Assembly (NCBI GenBank): GCA_947311845.1
Contig: CAMZMU010000107.1
Span: forward strand, 36,114,594 to 36,178,593
Length of the DNA: 64,000 nucleotides
Origin: Poa pratensis
Lineage: Eukaryota; Streptophyta; Magnoliopsida; Poales; Poaceae
Direction: 5' to 3'
Below are positions 1-11,360 of the stretch, piece by piece. Under the pieces are notes generated by a model, which saw nothing but the letters and a program-made list of their open reading frames with translations, did no database searches and was not told the origin of the DNA. The stretch's first letter is position 1; each line of letters starts with the position of its first letter. The position numbers and the translations under genes were made by a program.

Positions 1-1316
1 CTCAATCATCTGACATGTATTTTTGGCTCTGCCAAATTCCTTCCCTATAAATACAATGTTTTATTAGGTTGGATCAGTTTTGCATCGGAATACCAAGTTG
101 CGCCGGTTACCTACTTTTTCAATTTGGTAAGACGTAAGGAACTAGTCTAAATGCTAATTTGGAATTTGAAACTACCTATTTGGCATAAGTTGTGGTTGCT
201 CAAACTAATCGATGTGCCACACCCACACGTGACGCAACTAGATCAGGTCGATCTCTTGTTCTGGAAAAAATCAGACTAAACTCTGGTCGATAGATACAGT
301 TAGGTAAAGTCCGGTTTTTCGAAGACCCGGTTAGGACAGCGGGGGACAGCGCAAGACGCTGGTACGTTTTCCAAGTTGATCCTAACCGTGTGGGAGTTTT
401 TTCTTCTTATTATTTCTTACTAGTTGAATGTCCGTGCATTTCCACGATTCCTTTTTTTTTTCTGATTGTTGCACTTACCATACATGCAAACTTAAAATAC
501 ATGTAATCACGTAAATAGAAATTGTAACCACATAGTATTCAGAAACATTAATATTTTTCACTTCATATAATCCAAAATTAAGCCTTTTCTATTTATCCAT
601 TTTAATTTCAACATTAAATAGAAACAAAGCTTTTTGGATTTATTTTCCATTTTATTAAAACAATTTTCAAAGTTTAAAGGAGAAACTAATTAGAAAAAGT
701 TCTATACTGCAACTTATAAAAGAGGAGTTCTTCTACAGAACCTACGATTGATATTTAGTAAGCTGGAGGACATGTTAGTATATTTCTTGTCCGATCTATG
801 CAGCGAGAAGAAATTTGTCTACGAGATTGGTATTGATTTTATGGTTGACTTCGCATCTAGGAATGTAAAAAAATATTTTTTTAAGATAAGATGCATACAT
901 TATTTGATGTAAATATTTGTTGGGGTACACATTAAGTCTTTATTGGTAAAATTTAATGGGTACCTATATTTAAAATACTATACTAACAAGTCTCAGATTC
1001 TAGCTTCGTCCAGAGGCATCAAAATCTCATAAACGTCGCAGCTCACTTCCTACAACAAATAAAATTGGTAGCAATGTAATTATTATTTTAATTTTAGGTC
1101 ATTTGTTTGTCCCTTTCAACATCAATGAAATAAGAGCGTTCGTCTTTCCCCACGGAGATCTTTTGAGAGTGGTGTTTTGGGTCCCGAGCTCACATGATCC
1201 TGTCTGAATAAAGAAATTAAAAAAATATCTGAGAAAACTGGTGACGAATATATACAAATATTCTACATACGTGCCAAGTTCAAATCTGATTTGAGTGGAC
1301 GGTGCGGCACAGAAGG
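1..1316. other. AT-rich intergenic sequence
   Basis: No coding region, RNA gene or terminal-repeat structure could be supported here. The stretch is AT-rich with short poly(A) and poly(T) runs and ends at the TSD of the solo LTR. Confidence 0.6.
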
Positions 1317-1903
1317 TGTTGGGGGGATCGTAACCCGGTAGGCCCATGAAGAGGAAACATGACCCGGCGGGTAGAAAGCCTGGCGGGGTTAGCAAGCATC
1401 ATCATGGGCCGGGTTACACTGATGGGTCGTTGAGCTTGTCGGTAACCCGGTCTACGCAAGGAAGGTTCTGGAAGACCTGGAGGCGATACGAGTCACGGAG
1501 TCTAAGACTTGGAGGTCACGAAGAACTAGAAGAGTTAGAGTAGGACTCCGAGTCTGGGCAAGACCCGGCCTTACCTTGTAAGCGACCAGGAGACCCGACA
1601 GCCTATATATACCGGTTCCTAGGTCATAGATTGATAAGCAATACAGAATCCTCAAGTAGAGAGAGAGAGACCGAGACACCCTTGTAACCCTATACTTGCA
1701 ACCCGGCGACTTGTGTTCCCGGGTTACGAGATCCACATATCAATACAAGCAAGCTGGAAGTAGGTCTTTATCTCCTATGGAGAGGCTGAACCTGGGTAAA
1801 TCGTGTGTTCCCGTGGAGCGAGACAATCTTCTGTACACCAGTGCTGCAATGACCCCAAACCTAAGTTACCCCTGGTAACATCTGCCGTGACAATCCCACG
1901 ACA
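1317..1903 (+). mobile_element. Solo LTR of an LTR retrotransposon
   Basis: A 587-bp block starts TGTTGGGG and ends CCACGACA, the TG...CA ends of an LTR. It is flanked by the perfect 5-bp duplication gaagg at 1312-1316 and 1904-1908. It has an LTR-type TATA box (ctatatatacc, about 1603-1612) followed by a pyrimidine/purine-mixed leader. No internal domain and no second LTR are present between the duplications. This is what remains after unequal recombination between the two LTRs of a full element. Orientation is taken from the TATA box. The family is probably Ty3/gypsy, but I cannot name it. Confidence 0.88.
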
Positions 1904-2174
1904 GAAGGCATACGATGACACCTGCAACAATTGCATATCTTTCGACACCACTTACCTAACAAACATGTAAAACATGTCGTTTGATCCTTTCATTGGAATT
2001 AATAGGCATGGGCAATCGTTCATACTAATTACTAGGTTGTGGGTTTGTAAGGCAATAACTAGAAACAAGGTTTGATTGGCAGCTTTTGAAGGTTTTGAAT
2101 GCAATGGGAGGCAAAGCACTCGTATGCATAATCGCGGACTAGGACATAGCAAAAAAGTTATAATTAGTCAGATC

Positions 2175-2636
2175 TTCCCAAAGACCGCGCATAGATCCCG
2201 CAGATGGCACATTATGCAGAAATCAAATCAGAAGCTTGGTTCATGATTGGGCAGACACCTAGGTTTGGTTGAGGACTTCAATGATTGTGTGGATTTCAGC
2301 ATGTCACACGAGAAATTTGAGGCAAAATGGTGGTTGTTTACTCAGGAATGGCAAGAAGCTTGGCATTCACATTTTGATACCCTTTATGAGATAAGAGACC
2401 TATGGGTTCCATGCTACTTCATAAACTCTTATTGCCCATTCCTTCAGTCCACTCAGTGCAGCGAGAGATTTAATGTTGTCCTAAAGCATTATGTGAACCC
2501 CTATAACTCGATTCTGAATTTTGTGAAACGGTACGAAAAAATACAGGTGTTGGTACATGTAAAGGAAGGCAGCAAGGACTACCAAACATACCAGTTAGAG
2601 CTTCGAACTTGGTTATATCATCAAGAAATTTGGTAG
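2175..2636 (+). pseudogene. FAR1/FRS-like (MULE transposase-derived) gene fragment
   Basis: The conceptual product matches the central MULE-transposase-derived region of FAR1/FHY3-related proteins. It begins with a WHIMQK-type block (about 2204-2221) and continues with EKFEAKWW, a YEIRDLWVPCYF block and TQCSERFNVVLKHYV, in the order usual for FRS proteins. An in-frame TGA at 2244-2246 interrupts the frame after the first block. The N-terminal FAR1 zinc-finger domain and the C-terminal SWIM finger are absent, and the frame closes at 2636. Family members are light-signalling transcription factors or Mutator-like transposases; this copy is a relic with no expected function. It could derive from either an FRS gene or a MULE. 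Confidence 0.75.
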
Positions 2637-2639
2637 AAC

Positions 2640-3059
2640 ATATGTATATATTCATCACCAAAATATCAGAATTTTATAAATTGTTTTACTATTTTATTTA
2701 TTTTTTATTCCGTCATAAGCATATGAACTCGAGGGCCATTGTGAATTTCCAGGATAGTAAAGAAGTATTACTGCTAGACGATTGACACACTTCTTAATTG
2801 TTGACAAAACTAACATCAAACATATTCTTTTCTTTTGAGAAAACTAACATCAGAGATCCGATAATGCAGATAAACAAAGCTAAATTAGTATAACTTATTT
2901 CACACAAACAAACCATAGCATGTCGAAATGAACCTAACAACAGGCTGAAAATTAACGTTCGCATTTGCCCCTAGATCATTGCGCGAGAGGCACAAACGCT
3001 TTACTGTGGTGAGCGCAGCGCGCAGGCATGCAGCAGGTTAATTAGGTGCCTTTGAACAT
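2640..3059. other. Intergenic and MYB 3' flank
   Basis: No gene is seen. The part next to 3060 would hold the 3' untranslated region of the minus-strand MYB gene. No confident polyadenylation site was identified. Confidence 0.5.
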
Positions 3060-4820
3060 TCAGAACTCTCCCGTCGCCGGAGGCAAGTACTCCATCACAG
3101 GGTCCGTCACCACCTCGGAGGTCAAGGACGAGGAGATGGAGGAGTTAACCATGTTCAGTATGGTGCTCCAGTAGCCCTTGTCTTCCTCGTTCTGTTCACC
3201 GCCGCCGGCATCTGACGAGGCCACCACGAGCCTTTGGTGTGTGCCGGCGTCAGGAGAACAGTCGAGAAGCACACTGGCCAACGTCCCGGCTCCGACAAAC
3301 CCTGGCTCGGCGCCACCACCGAAATGGTCCTCTTCACCGTACGACTGCAGTGGCTGGACTGATGTGCCGTGCATGTCGTGGGACGCAGCAGCAGCGAACA
3401 GCGCGGCGCTCTCGGAGAAGCTCAGCGTGGAGGTCGGCGAGTCGAGCACGCTGGACGACGCGGGCGGCGGCGGCGAGGCGAGAGCCCTGAGCTTGGCCTC
3501 GCGCGCCAGGCGCGCCTCGGCCTCGAGCCGCGCGCTCTCCCACTGGGCCGTGTGGCTGAGGTGCGCCCCGAGCCTGGAGCTGGCGACGGCGGCGTCCGCG
3601 TCCGCGCGGGGCTTGTGGGTGACAGGGTCGATGCCCATCTTGGCCAGCCTCTTCTTGAGGTGCGTGTTCCAGTAGTTCTTGATCTCGTTGTCGGTGCGCT
3701 TCGGCAGGTGCGTCGCGATCGCCGACCACCTGCAGGAGAGGGAAGAGAACATACACATAAGTTACACGATCGTTTTACTACCTCTGTTTACCACGCGACG
3801 GCATGAATCTGGAGTCAGAGAAGAAGCGATGGAAGCCGTACGTAATGTGCGCGTAAATGATTAGAGGTGAGTGTGGTACCGACAGAGATGGGAGGGAATG
3901 ATGTGCGAATAGCAAGTCAAAATGAGAGGACAGCAAGCGATCGAGCGAGCGGTGACTGACAATGGTCCAATGCCTGACATGGATGGTGAGCCACAACACA
4001 GCTAGGGGGCTCAGCTGCTTTAATGCAAACGTGAGTACGTGACTAACCAACCCAGCTGGTTTAAACGTACTACTAAGTAAGACGAAGATCTCTTATTTTT
4101 ACCATATAGATGATTTCCGTGATATAGTACATTAGTACTACAGTAGTACTATCCTGTATGGGGTTGTCAGAGGTAAAAGGTATGCAAATGAGCTGTTCTT
4201 CTTACACCTTCTACTTTTTTCATCAAGATCCCCTGCCTGCCTTGTTCATTCCAGAGGAGAGATCGAGAGAGGGAGAAACAAAAGTTGGTCGATCCGTTTC
4301 GAAAACTCAGAGAGGGAATGCATTCCCGCATGCAGAATCGGAATTGCAGACACGCCTGATGTGCATAATTCGAGTTTCTTTGCGCAAGCAAATTCAGTGG
4401 GTGGACGATCCATCTCCATGATGGATGAACTGAAATGGGATCATCGTACGTACCTGTTACCGAGGAGCGCGTGGAGCTGGATGATGCTCTGCTCCTCCTG
4501 CAGGGTGAACTTGCCCCTCTTGATGTCCGGGCGCAGGTAGTTGGTCCACCGGAGCCGGCAGCTCTTGCCGCAACGCCGCAGCCCTGAACACAACACACAC
4601 ATGCATGAGAAACAACATCGATCATCGCCGCCGCCAACAAGATAAGTAACTAAGTTTCGATGGTTGAATCGCTCGGTCACTGACCGGCCTTGGCGGGCAG
4701 CGAGCGCCAGCAGCCGTGGCCGTGGTGGTCGATGTGCGCGAGCAGCTTCTGGTCCTCCTCCGGCGTCCAGGGCCCCTTCTTCAGCCCGGCCTCCTTCTCG
4801 CAGCACGGCGATCGCCCCAT
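3060..4820 (-). CDS. R2R3-MYB transcription factor, MIXTA-like (subgroup 9)
   Basis: A nuclear DNA-binding regulator with three exons on the minus strand: 4820-4685 (136 bp), 4583-4454 (130 bp) and 3729-3060 (670 bp). All introns have GT-AG borders at the two positions conserved in plant R2R3-MYBs. The 936-bp CDS gives 311 aa and starts MGRSPCCEK. Repeat R2 has Trp18, Trp38 and Trp58; R3 has Phe71, Trp90 and Trp109. R3 lacks the basic residue of the bHLH-interaction signature. After the MYB domain comes [12 protein letters not shown] (119-130), then the subgroup 9 motif [19 protein letters not shown] (150-168). Arabidopsis MYB16/MYB106 of this subgroup promote conical-cell, trichome and cuticle development; a similar epidermal role here is inferred. 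The C-terminal part is Ala/Ser-rich with a [13 protein letters not shown] block. No frame damage is seen. Confidence 0.95.
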
Positions 4821-4944
4821 CCTACTCCGGTCGTCCTACAGTTACACCAAGCAACAGGTGCAAGATTGAAGACGGTACACTCGGGGAAGAAGCTCGGCTC
4901 GCTTGGGAAAGAAGAGCGACGGCCAAGTCCAGTGATGCAAGCGA

Positions 4945-4954
4945 CATAAATAGG
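4945..4954 (-). promoter_or_regulatory. Putative TATA box of the MYB gene
   Basis: The minus strand reads CTATTTATGT about 125 bp upstream of the MYB start codon. That would place transcription start near 4915 and leave a 5' UTR of about 95 nt. The position and motif are plausible, but there is no expression evidence. Confidence 0.45.
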
Positions 4955-5553
4955 GTGTCTGCTACTGAGGACTGAGGAGGAGTAGTACTGACTAGCTACC
5001 CAGTGCAGTGCAGTGCGGGATCAGAAGAATCTTCTTGGGTTTAAGTGAGACCGAGGCGACCCTGCCACGCCAAAGACGGACCCACTTGTCAGCGCGAGGG
5101 CAAGATCGGGATTCCTCGCAGCGACGGCCACCGATCTCCGCCGCGCGTCGGGATCAAATGCAAGGCGAGAGGACGTCAGATCGTGTGCGTGGGTAGGTGA
5201 GGGTGCACGGTGCGTGGGTCTTTTCGCCGGCGTTTCTGCGTGCGCACCGGCCGACCGGGACGATGTTGACAGCGTTTGGTGCGAGGTTCCTCGCCGCCTC
5301 CCGCAGTCTCGTCGGAGCTGCCACATTTGAGAGTGTAGCCCGCGCGCTCAGCTGAGAGCCAAGTTGATTCTGGGGCACTGCACTGGTCCCGTTCCGTGAC
5401 GTGTCAACGTAGGATATGCCCTGTTCTGGACACGAGTTATGGAGGCCCTTCCTGCATGCAGGTGAAAAGGACTCGCTCGCTGCATCCCACAGTCAATTGA
5501 CTTCTTTGTAAGAGTGTCAAGCGACGCCCGAACCCGGCCCGCTTCGTACCAAA
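4955..5553. other. MYB upstream region
   Basis: A moderately GC-rich promoter-side sequence without a recognisable second gene. The small open frames here match nothing I recognise. Confidence 0.5.
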
Positions 5554-5570
5554 AATAGCCTACGCTAGTA

Positions 5571-6335
5571 TTTTTTTTTTGAAAGCCTGCGTACACCAGA
5601 TTGTACTACATACAAAGATGAAGTACAAAACGAAGAACAGAAATCCGACGCAGGGGAACAGAGCATGATCGAGCACCAGCAACAACGCCGGCGAAGAAGA
5701 CGAAGACCGACGACCACCTTCTAACCACTGCCTGAGGGCACCTCCTACCTTGTAGAGCGCCGCGGAGCCCGTCCGCCGCGCAGCGGCGGAACTTCAGCCG
5801 ATGAACGTGCACGGCGAGCACCCTCCCTCTCCAGCAGCACCACCTTGCCACATCCGTCTTCGTCCCCAGCGCAGGCAGAAGCCGCGAGGCTCGCCCAGCC
5901 CTGAGTTCCAGCCTCCGGGTCCTCCCTCGTAGCTCCACCGCGTGGAGGCCGACCTCCCCGCCGGCCGGCAAGGAGGAGGAAGATCCAGAGGGAAACCGGC
6001 AGATCCGGAGATCCCCGGCCACCAAAAGCCGCGCGCGCCACGCCGGAGCTCCGAGGAGCGCCGCCGCAGAAGGGGAACGCGCCGACCCCCACCTAGCCAC
6101 CGACACCATCGCCACCTCCACGACGCCGCCGGCGGGATCCCTACCGCACCCTACACTATGTACAGGCCGGGATCCGGGGATCCCCCACCCTCCCGCCGCC
6201 GGAGCGACGCCGGAGAGGGGAGGATCCCGCGGATCGCCGGCGAGCGAGGTGGATGGACGGGGAAAGCTCAAAAATCGCCTCTCTGACTACTGTAGCGAGA
6301 GAGGAGAGCTCGGCCGGTCGCTCTCATTATACTTC
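5571..6335 (-). mobile_element. Short GC-rich poly(A) retroelement, copy A
   Basis: A 765-bp insertion is bordered by the perfect 17-bp direct repeat aatagcctacgctagta at 5554-5570 and 6336-6352. It carries a poly(A) tail on the minus strand (T-run 5571-5580). A long TSD plus a poly(A) tail is the signature of LINE-machinery insertion. No reverse transcriptase or other domain is seen. Its 5' part (minus strand, from about 6290 inward) resembles the element at 49308-49844: both have GAGAGGCGATTT, a CGGCGGCGGGAGGGTGGGGG block and GCCGGCGGCGT. It may be a LINE 5' region, a non-autonomous family or a processed transcript. Confidence 0.8.
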
Positions 6336-6358
6336 AATAGCCTACGCTAGTAGTTACG

Positions 6359-6552
6359 ATCGTTCCCAGATTTTTGCCATTTTCAACTAATAGCTTCTTA
6401 TGCGGGATGGTGCTGGACCGTCGCCTGAAACCTGACTTCTTTGACACTTTTTGGCATCGTTCCCAGATTTTTGCCATTTTCAACTAATAGCTTCTTATGC
6501 GGGATGGTGCTGGACCGTCGCCTGAAACCTGACTTCTTTGACACTTTTTGGC
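6359..6552. repeat. Perfect 97-bp tandem duplication
   Basis: The 97-bp unit at 6359-6455 is repeated immediately at 6456-6552 with no difference that I can see by reading. Neither copy contains a gene. Confidence 0.9.
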
Positions 6553-6647
6553 ATCTTTGGTTGACGCATTGGTTGGGGCTAATCCATTAAGCCATGTCAG
6601 TATCAAGTCTTCCCAAACTTTCAATGTCCAGTCAAATTAGAATGAAT

Positions 6648-7039
6648 GAATTAGTTTGCTTCTAACATAGAAAACAATCTGGTGAAGACTTGCATTTACA
6701 AAGAGCCCAAGGTAAATTCTCCAATTCCCAATCTTGCAACCTACCATCGTGAAATTATTTCTCGCCCTTTCCTACGTCATTTAGCTCGGTTGTCTTAGAA
6801 CTAAAAGCTTTCAAACACGCAATTCGACAGTTATTTAGTCCTGAGGGGGGGGCAGGAGGGGCGGCTGCCCCGGGCCCCCGATCCCAAGGGGCCCCCACCT
6901 AGGTATTTAGTTTTTCTTAAATCTGGTGGAATTAGTTTGCTTCTAAATATAGGAAACAATCTGGTGGAGACTTGCATTTACAAAGAGCCCACAGTAAATT
7001 CTCCAATTGTCTTAGATCTAAAAGCTTTCAAACACGCAA
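6648..7039. repeat. Imperfect direct repeat flanking a GC-rich insert
   Basis: The blocks at 6648-6726 and 6795-6822 recur in the same order at 6929-7008 and 7011-7039, with the segment between them missing from the second copy. Between the copies lies a G/C-run, partly palindromic stretch (about 6842-6900) unlike its AT-rich surroundings. No function is assigned. Confidence 0.7.
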
Positions 7040-8355
7040 GGTCAGCCAAACTCAACACACTGCACTCTCATCGACACTTTGACATCCAATCAACATAGGG
7101 TAAAACATCGCCAAGGACGGCGATGCGCTTTGTGGCGGGGGCAGCTGTGTCACACTGGGTGGTGTTGGCTTGTGTGGCACAGAGTGCGTGCAGCGCAGGT
7201 GGCTGACCTCTAGCGCCGCTGCTCGTTGATGTGTCGGCTAGGGCGGTGCAAATGTGCAAGGTGGAGACTTAACGGTTTTGGCCCCGTGCATTCCGCTGGT
7301 CGATACTGTGCGCCGACAGCCATGGAGTTGGGTGGTTGCCGCCTTGTGCATTGGCATTGTGTTGCTGATTTGGGCATATTTGGCGCAGATCAGAGTTGGT
7401 CAGGGCACGAGTGCCCATACTTTTTAGGCATCGCTGTAAATTTACTGTTTATAGTTGTGGTGTTTGGGAGAAAACTGAACTATTAAAATGACTGGTACCA
7501 ATATCTCTTTTGAGGCAAACCATATGCTTTTTAGGCAAGTCCTCACTGCGAAAAATTGAGAATTTTTTAAAGACCCAATTCAAGCCAAGATCCGGCCTCG
7601 AATTATACCATTTGTTTATTATCAGTAAGTTGTGATGACATGTGGTAATGAGGATTTAGCCACAAATCTTGTGTGTAATCATGCAATAAGCTGGATCACT
7701 TGACATGTAAAGAAATAGAGGTCAATGTAAGAAACTATTTTCCTTCTCTGGATTGATCCCTCTTCTTTAAGAATTACAGGCCTTTTTTTAGAAGAAACAC
7801 AGAATGCTTCTTATATCTGATATTTCCCAACGAAAACAATATTATATTTTACAAAGGATATACAATTCGACACAACACGGCCAGTACAAAACAAAAATAT
7901 ACTGAAAAACATATTGGTCGTCTTCTTTCGATTGTACGACGGCTGCCAGCGCTTTAAACATGCACTGAAAAAACATCAAATGACCGGGACACCTGCAACT
8001 CGCCAACCAAAGCTTTCAACATTGCAATAGCCAGTCGCCGCGAAGAACGAGGTCAAATAACGATGAGAAAACATCGACTGGGGACGCACCCCAAGCAGCA
8101 CATGCCTGCAATGCTTCACTACCAATCCATAGGGTTGGAAAAACCAAACCTTACGCGGGCCCAAACGAGTGAAGAGATCGAAAAACTCCCTCCACAGACC
8201 AGCAAACATACAACTTCCCTGAACAACACACCAACTGCCTAGATCCAACGGAATCAAACAATCTGGCAGCAACTACTCTCACTGGCCCTCCGCCAATGCT
8301 AGAAAAGTTGACAAGGTAGGGAGAGGCTGGAGAGACCTTATTCAAATGCACCATC
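7040..8355. other. Unassigned sequence up to the gypsy insertion
   Basis: No gene is supported. A T-run at about 7782-7788 followed by moderately GC-rich sequence to 8355 could be the tail of an old minus-strand poly(A) element, possibly continuing beyond the gypsy insertion at 34099. No duplication proves it. Confidence 0.4.
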
Positions 8356-9207
8356 TGTCGGACCAGTGGAAACCAGGGTACCACGGCCCGTATGCCTTTG
8401 GCCCAGAAGTCCACGCATGAAGAGCAAGACAAGTCAACAGTCAACAGAGCATGGCCCACTTTGCCAAGCCCCACGAAGGATCACACCATCAAGGCTGGCA
8501 AGCCTCGGGAGGACGCTCCCCCAGACGGCCAAGGAAGGACCTCGCGAGGAGAGCTGCGCCATCAAGCCTCGCGCAGTACAAAAGGACATGGTGCACCCGT
8601 GACCCCGCGCCAGGGGGCATGTGTGACTGCGTCTTCTCCAGAGTGACGCGGGCGCTAGCAGGGCGTGTCGGCCAAAGCTTTCCACTTTGGTGATTAAAGG
8701 GTGCCGACCATCCACTACAAGCAAAGCGGAGCCCAAGACCTTCCTCTTTGGTGCAAGACCGGACCGGCGCTACGTGCCACCATGGGCGTCATCGACAACG
8801 TCACCGACAAGGCCTTACGACTGTGCCATGGACGGTGGCTTTATCTGAGCTAGGACAGTACGCCGGTACCCTTCTTGGTGCTATGTGGCAACCCTTCCCG
8901 CCTAAACATTTGGGGGAAGTGGACCGGAGCACTATAAATAGGTCCTCGCCGTGGCCTTAGAGGATCATCTTCTACCTCGCCACAAACACCAACATTGTAC
9001 TGTAATCGCTCCGAGCAGTGCAATCCATCTCAAGCAGGAAGTAGGGTATTACACCTCCATGGTGGCCTGAACCTGGGTAACTGTTGTGTCTCCTTGCTGT
9101 GTGTGTCTTCTCCGCCGAGGTCACCGAGAGTTCATCGAGAGCGAGTTTCAGTCCCTAGTGTTCGAACGACACAACACTAGAGGTCCCTTCGGGAACAATC
9201 CTCGACA
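8356..9207 (+). repeat. 5' LTR of the Tat-like element
   Basis: This 852-bp repeat begins TGTCGGACC and ends CTCGACA. It is matched by 33226-34098 with small indels. A TATA box (ctataaatag, 8932-8941) would drive element transcription. Confidence 0.92.
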
Positions 9208-9227
9208 TTTGGCGCGCCAGGTAGGGG
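9208..9227 (+). other. Primer-binding site region of the Tat-like element
   Basis: The sequence tttggcgcgccaggtagggg directly follows the 5' LTR, at the position where a tRNA 3' end primes minus-strand DNA synthesis. I did not assign the tRNA species. Confidence 0.6.
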
Positions 9228-9259
9228 ACTGAGGCGCTCTCTTCATTTTCCTCACCGCC

Positions 9260-9537
9260 ATGGTTGACACCCACCGCAGGGCGGCCAGCCGGGTCGTCTC
9301 CGAGCCCGCCGTCAACAATCCGCGCAGGCGCGCAGCTCCTGCCGCCTCCGAGGAAGAAGCGGAGCACGGGTCGGAGGAGGTGGAAGCTTCTTCCCTCCAC
9401 CCTTCCAGGCAGAGCACGCCTCTGCCGTCCGACGGCCACACCGCGTCTGCCTCACCCGGGCTCCACTGACGCCGGGGGCTGCGCTTCTCATGGCCCAGGA
9501 ACTCCTGCGCTACCGGCCCATCGAGGCCAGGCACGAC
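9260..9537 (+). pseudogene. gag N-terminal part of the Tat-like element
   Basis: An ATG at 9260 opens an Arg/Ala/Glu-rich frame that meets a stop at 9467-9469. In another frame, coding resemblance continues (ALLMAQELLRYRP) up to 9537, where the nested LTR element is inserted. The rest of gag resumes after 16258. At least one frameshift separates the two parts, so it cannot make full Gag. Confidence 0.65.
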
Positions 9538-10955
9538 TGATGCATGTAAAATGCATACATGAACTTTGCATGTTATTACTAGATATTCCTACATATTTGC
9601 AACTTATAGATGTTATATTCATGTTTTATAATGATTTCGGGGATTTTCTAAACAATCCCCCCTCTTTTGGTTCTAACTCTGTTTTCCAGAAAACGTCTTT
9701 TTTAGTGTTTCGGACTTTCGGGAGCTTCGGGACTCCAAAAAGGGCAAGGCCAAAGAGCACGGTTCAGAATTTTCGACGAACGCAATGGGCTGAAAATGAA
9801 GACCAGAAGCCCAACCAGCTGGAAACTAGAGGGCCCCACGCGGTCAGATTCCCTGGCCGCGTGAGGACCCCTCTTTTCCCCCTCGTGGCTCCGATGCCGT
9901 CCGTTTTCGTCTCCGTGGCTTCGTCTTGACCTAAAACCGGCTATAAAAATAGTCCCCCGGGAGTTTCGCGAGGAGGCGGCGGGAGAAACACAAAACCACG
10001 AAACAGAGAGTCAGAAGGCTGCCGCCGGAGAAGATCGGAGGGGGGAAACGCCGCCGGAATCACCTCCGGAGGGCTCCACCCCCCTCCGGCGTGTTCATCA
10101 TCAACATCTACAGCAAGATCATCTCCATCTCTCCACTGTAAACTCTTGGCAAACATGATATATGATGCAATATACTATTCCCTTGATCTATTGTGTCTCC
10201 CCATCTATGTTTGAGAAGTGATTTGTTCATGGCAATAGTGAAATAGTTCGTTGATTGGTTGCATACAAGTTTTGTTATCTTTTATGATTGTCTTTATGTA
10301 CAATATATGAGTGCACACATATGTTGGGGAATGCATGTAAGGTGATCACCGGTAATGTAATGGAGTGAGGGAGACTTGGGAGGACATGTAAACCTGAGAC
10401 CGAGTCATGAAGTTACTTTATTGGGGGATATATATAGGGGACCTTAGAACTTAAGGCTATGGTGGGACTTTTATGTCTTAATAATTCTTGTGTGCTCATT
10501 TACTTGGCCATGAGATCCATCATAAGGGGTTTTAGTTCATTTACTTGGCTACACCTATTTATGGCTCCTTCCTAGAAGAAACAATTAAGACTGAAACATG
10601 TGCTTCACTAATTGTGACAACCACACGAATGAAATAACAATTGCTAGAACATTTGCTCCCTTGAGATATTTGCTACTTGAGATATTTGCTACTTGCTACT
10701 TTGAGAAACTTGCTCTAAGAAACTTGCGTTTGAAACTTGATTGAGAAACTTGTTACTAGATAAACCCATTCCACATCACTTGCTTTCATTAGTTAGTTCC
10801 TTTCATATTTAAACTTATTGCTTTGCACAAACGGCCATATAAGAGGGTTATAGGGCTTTAGAGAATAGATAGTTTACCTTCAGCTCCTCGTGGGTTCGAC
10901 ACTCAAATACTTATCGAATTGTGCTACAGTGATTCCTTGCTCTTGGGGATTATCA
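9538..10955 (+). repeat. Left (5') LTR of the nested non-coding element
   Basis: TG at 9538 and CA at 10955. A TATA box (ctataaaaatag, near 9941) lies in the GC-rich promoter-like part. From about 9715 to the end it is nearly identical to 15019-16253, indicating a recent insertion. Confidence 0.9.
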
Positions 10956-10965
10956 AGCACTTTTC

Positions 10966-10983
10966 TGGCGCCGTTGCCGGGGA
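10966..10983 (+). other. Primer-binding site, tRNA-Asp type
   Basis: The 18-nt block TGGCGCCGTTGCCGGGGA, common to many grass Ty3/gypsy elements, lies 10 nt inside the left LTR. Confidence 0.85.
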
Positions 10984-11111
10984 GCGTTGTGCTAAGCTTT
11001 TATTCTTGTTTGCATTGCATACTAACATATAAATCTAAAACATTATTATAAAATGGAAAACAACCAAACAATTATAGACTGTATAATATCTATCTTGAGT
11101 TAGGACATGAA

Positions 11112-11360
11112 GTGTTTGAGGAGAAAATTAAATTTTATTTGCATAACAATCATGTTTGTGGTAGTACTAATTCGTTGAACACCTTTATTGCTAATGCTAA
11201 GGAAAACCTTAAGCTTGGGGAAGTTTGTTTTGATGAATATGATATTTTTAGTCCCCCAAGTTTGGAAGAGAAAATTTATTTTGATGATACTATGTCTCCC
11301 ATTTATGATGATTACAATGATGTATATGATATTTTCAGTCCACCTACTATTGAGGATTGA
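11112..11360 (+). pseudogene. Short acidic gag-like ORF of the nested element
   Basis: An 82-codon frame rich in Asp, Tyr and Ile contains the partly repeated units DIFSPPSLEEKIYFDD and DIFSPPTIED. Similar acidic repeat ORFs recur in Triticeae non-autonomous gypsy elements. There is no enzymatic domain. I regard it as a remnant of the element's own short coding region, of unknown function. Confidence 0.5.

Noticed and set aside
5606..6271. 221-codon minus-strand ORF
   Set aside because: It lies wholly in a poly(A) retroelement, is an effect of high GC content and has no recognisable domain.
7976..8474. Minus-strand ORFs of about 100 codons
   Set aside because: They cross the border of the gypsy LTR at 8356, so they cannot be one old gene, and no domain is seen.
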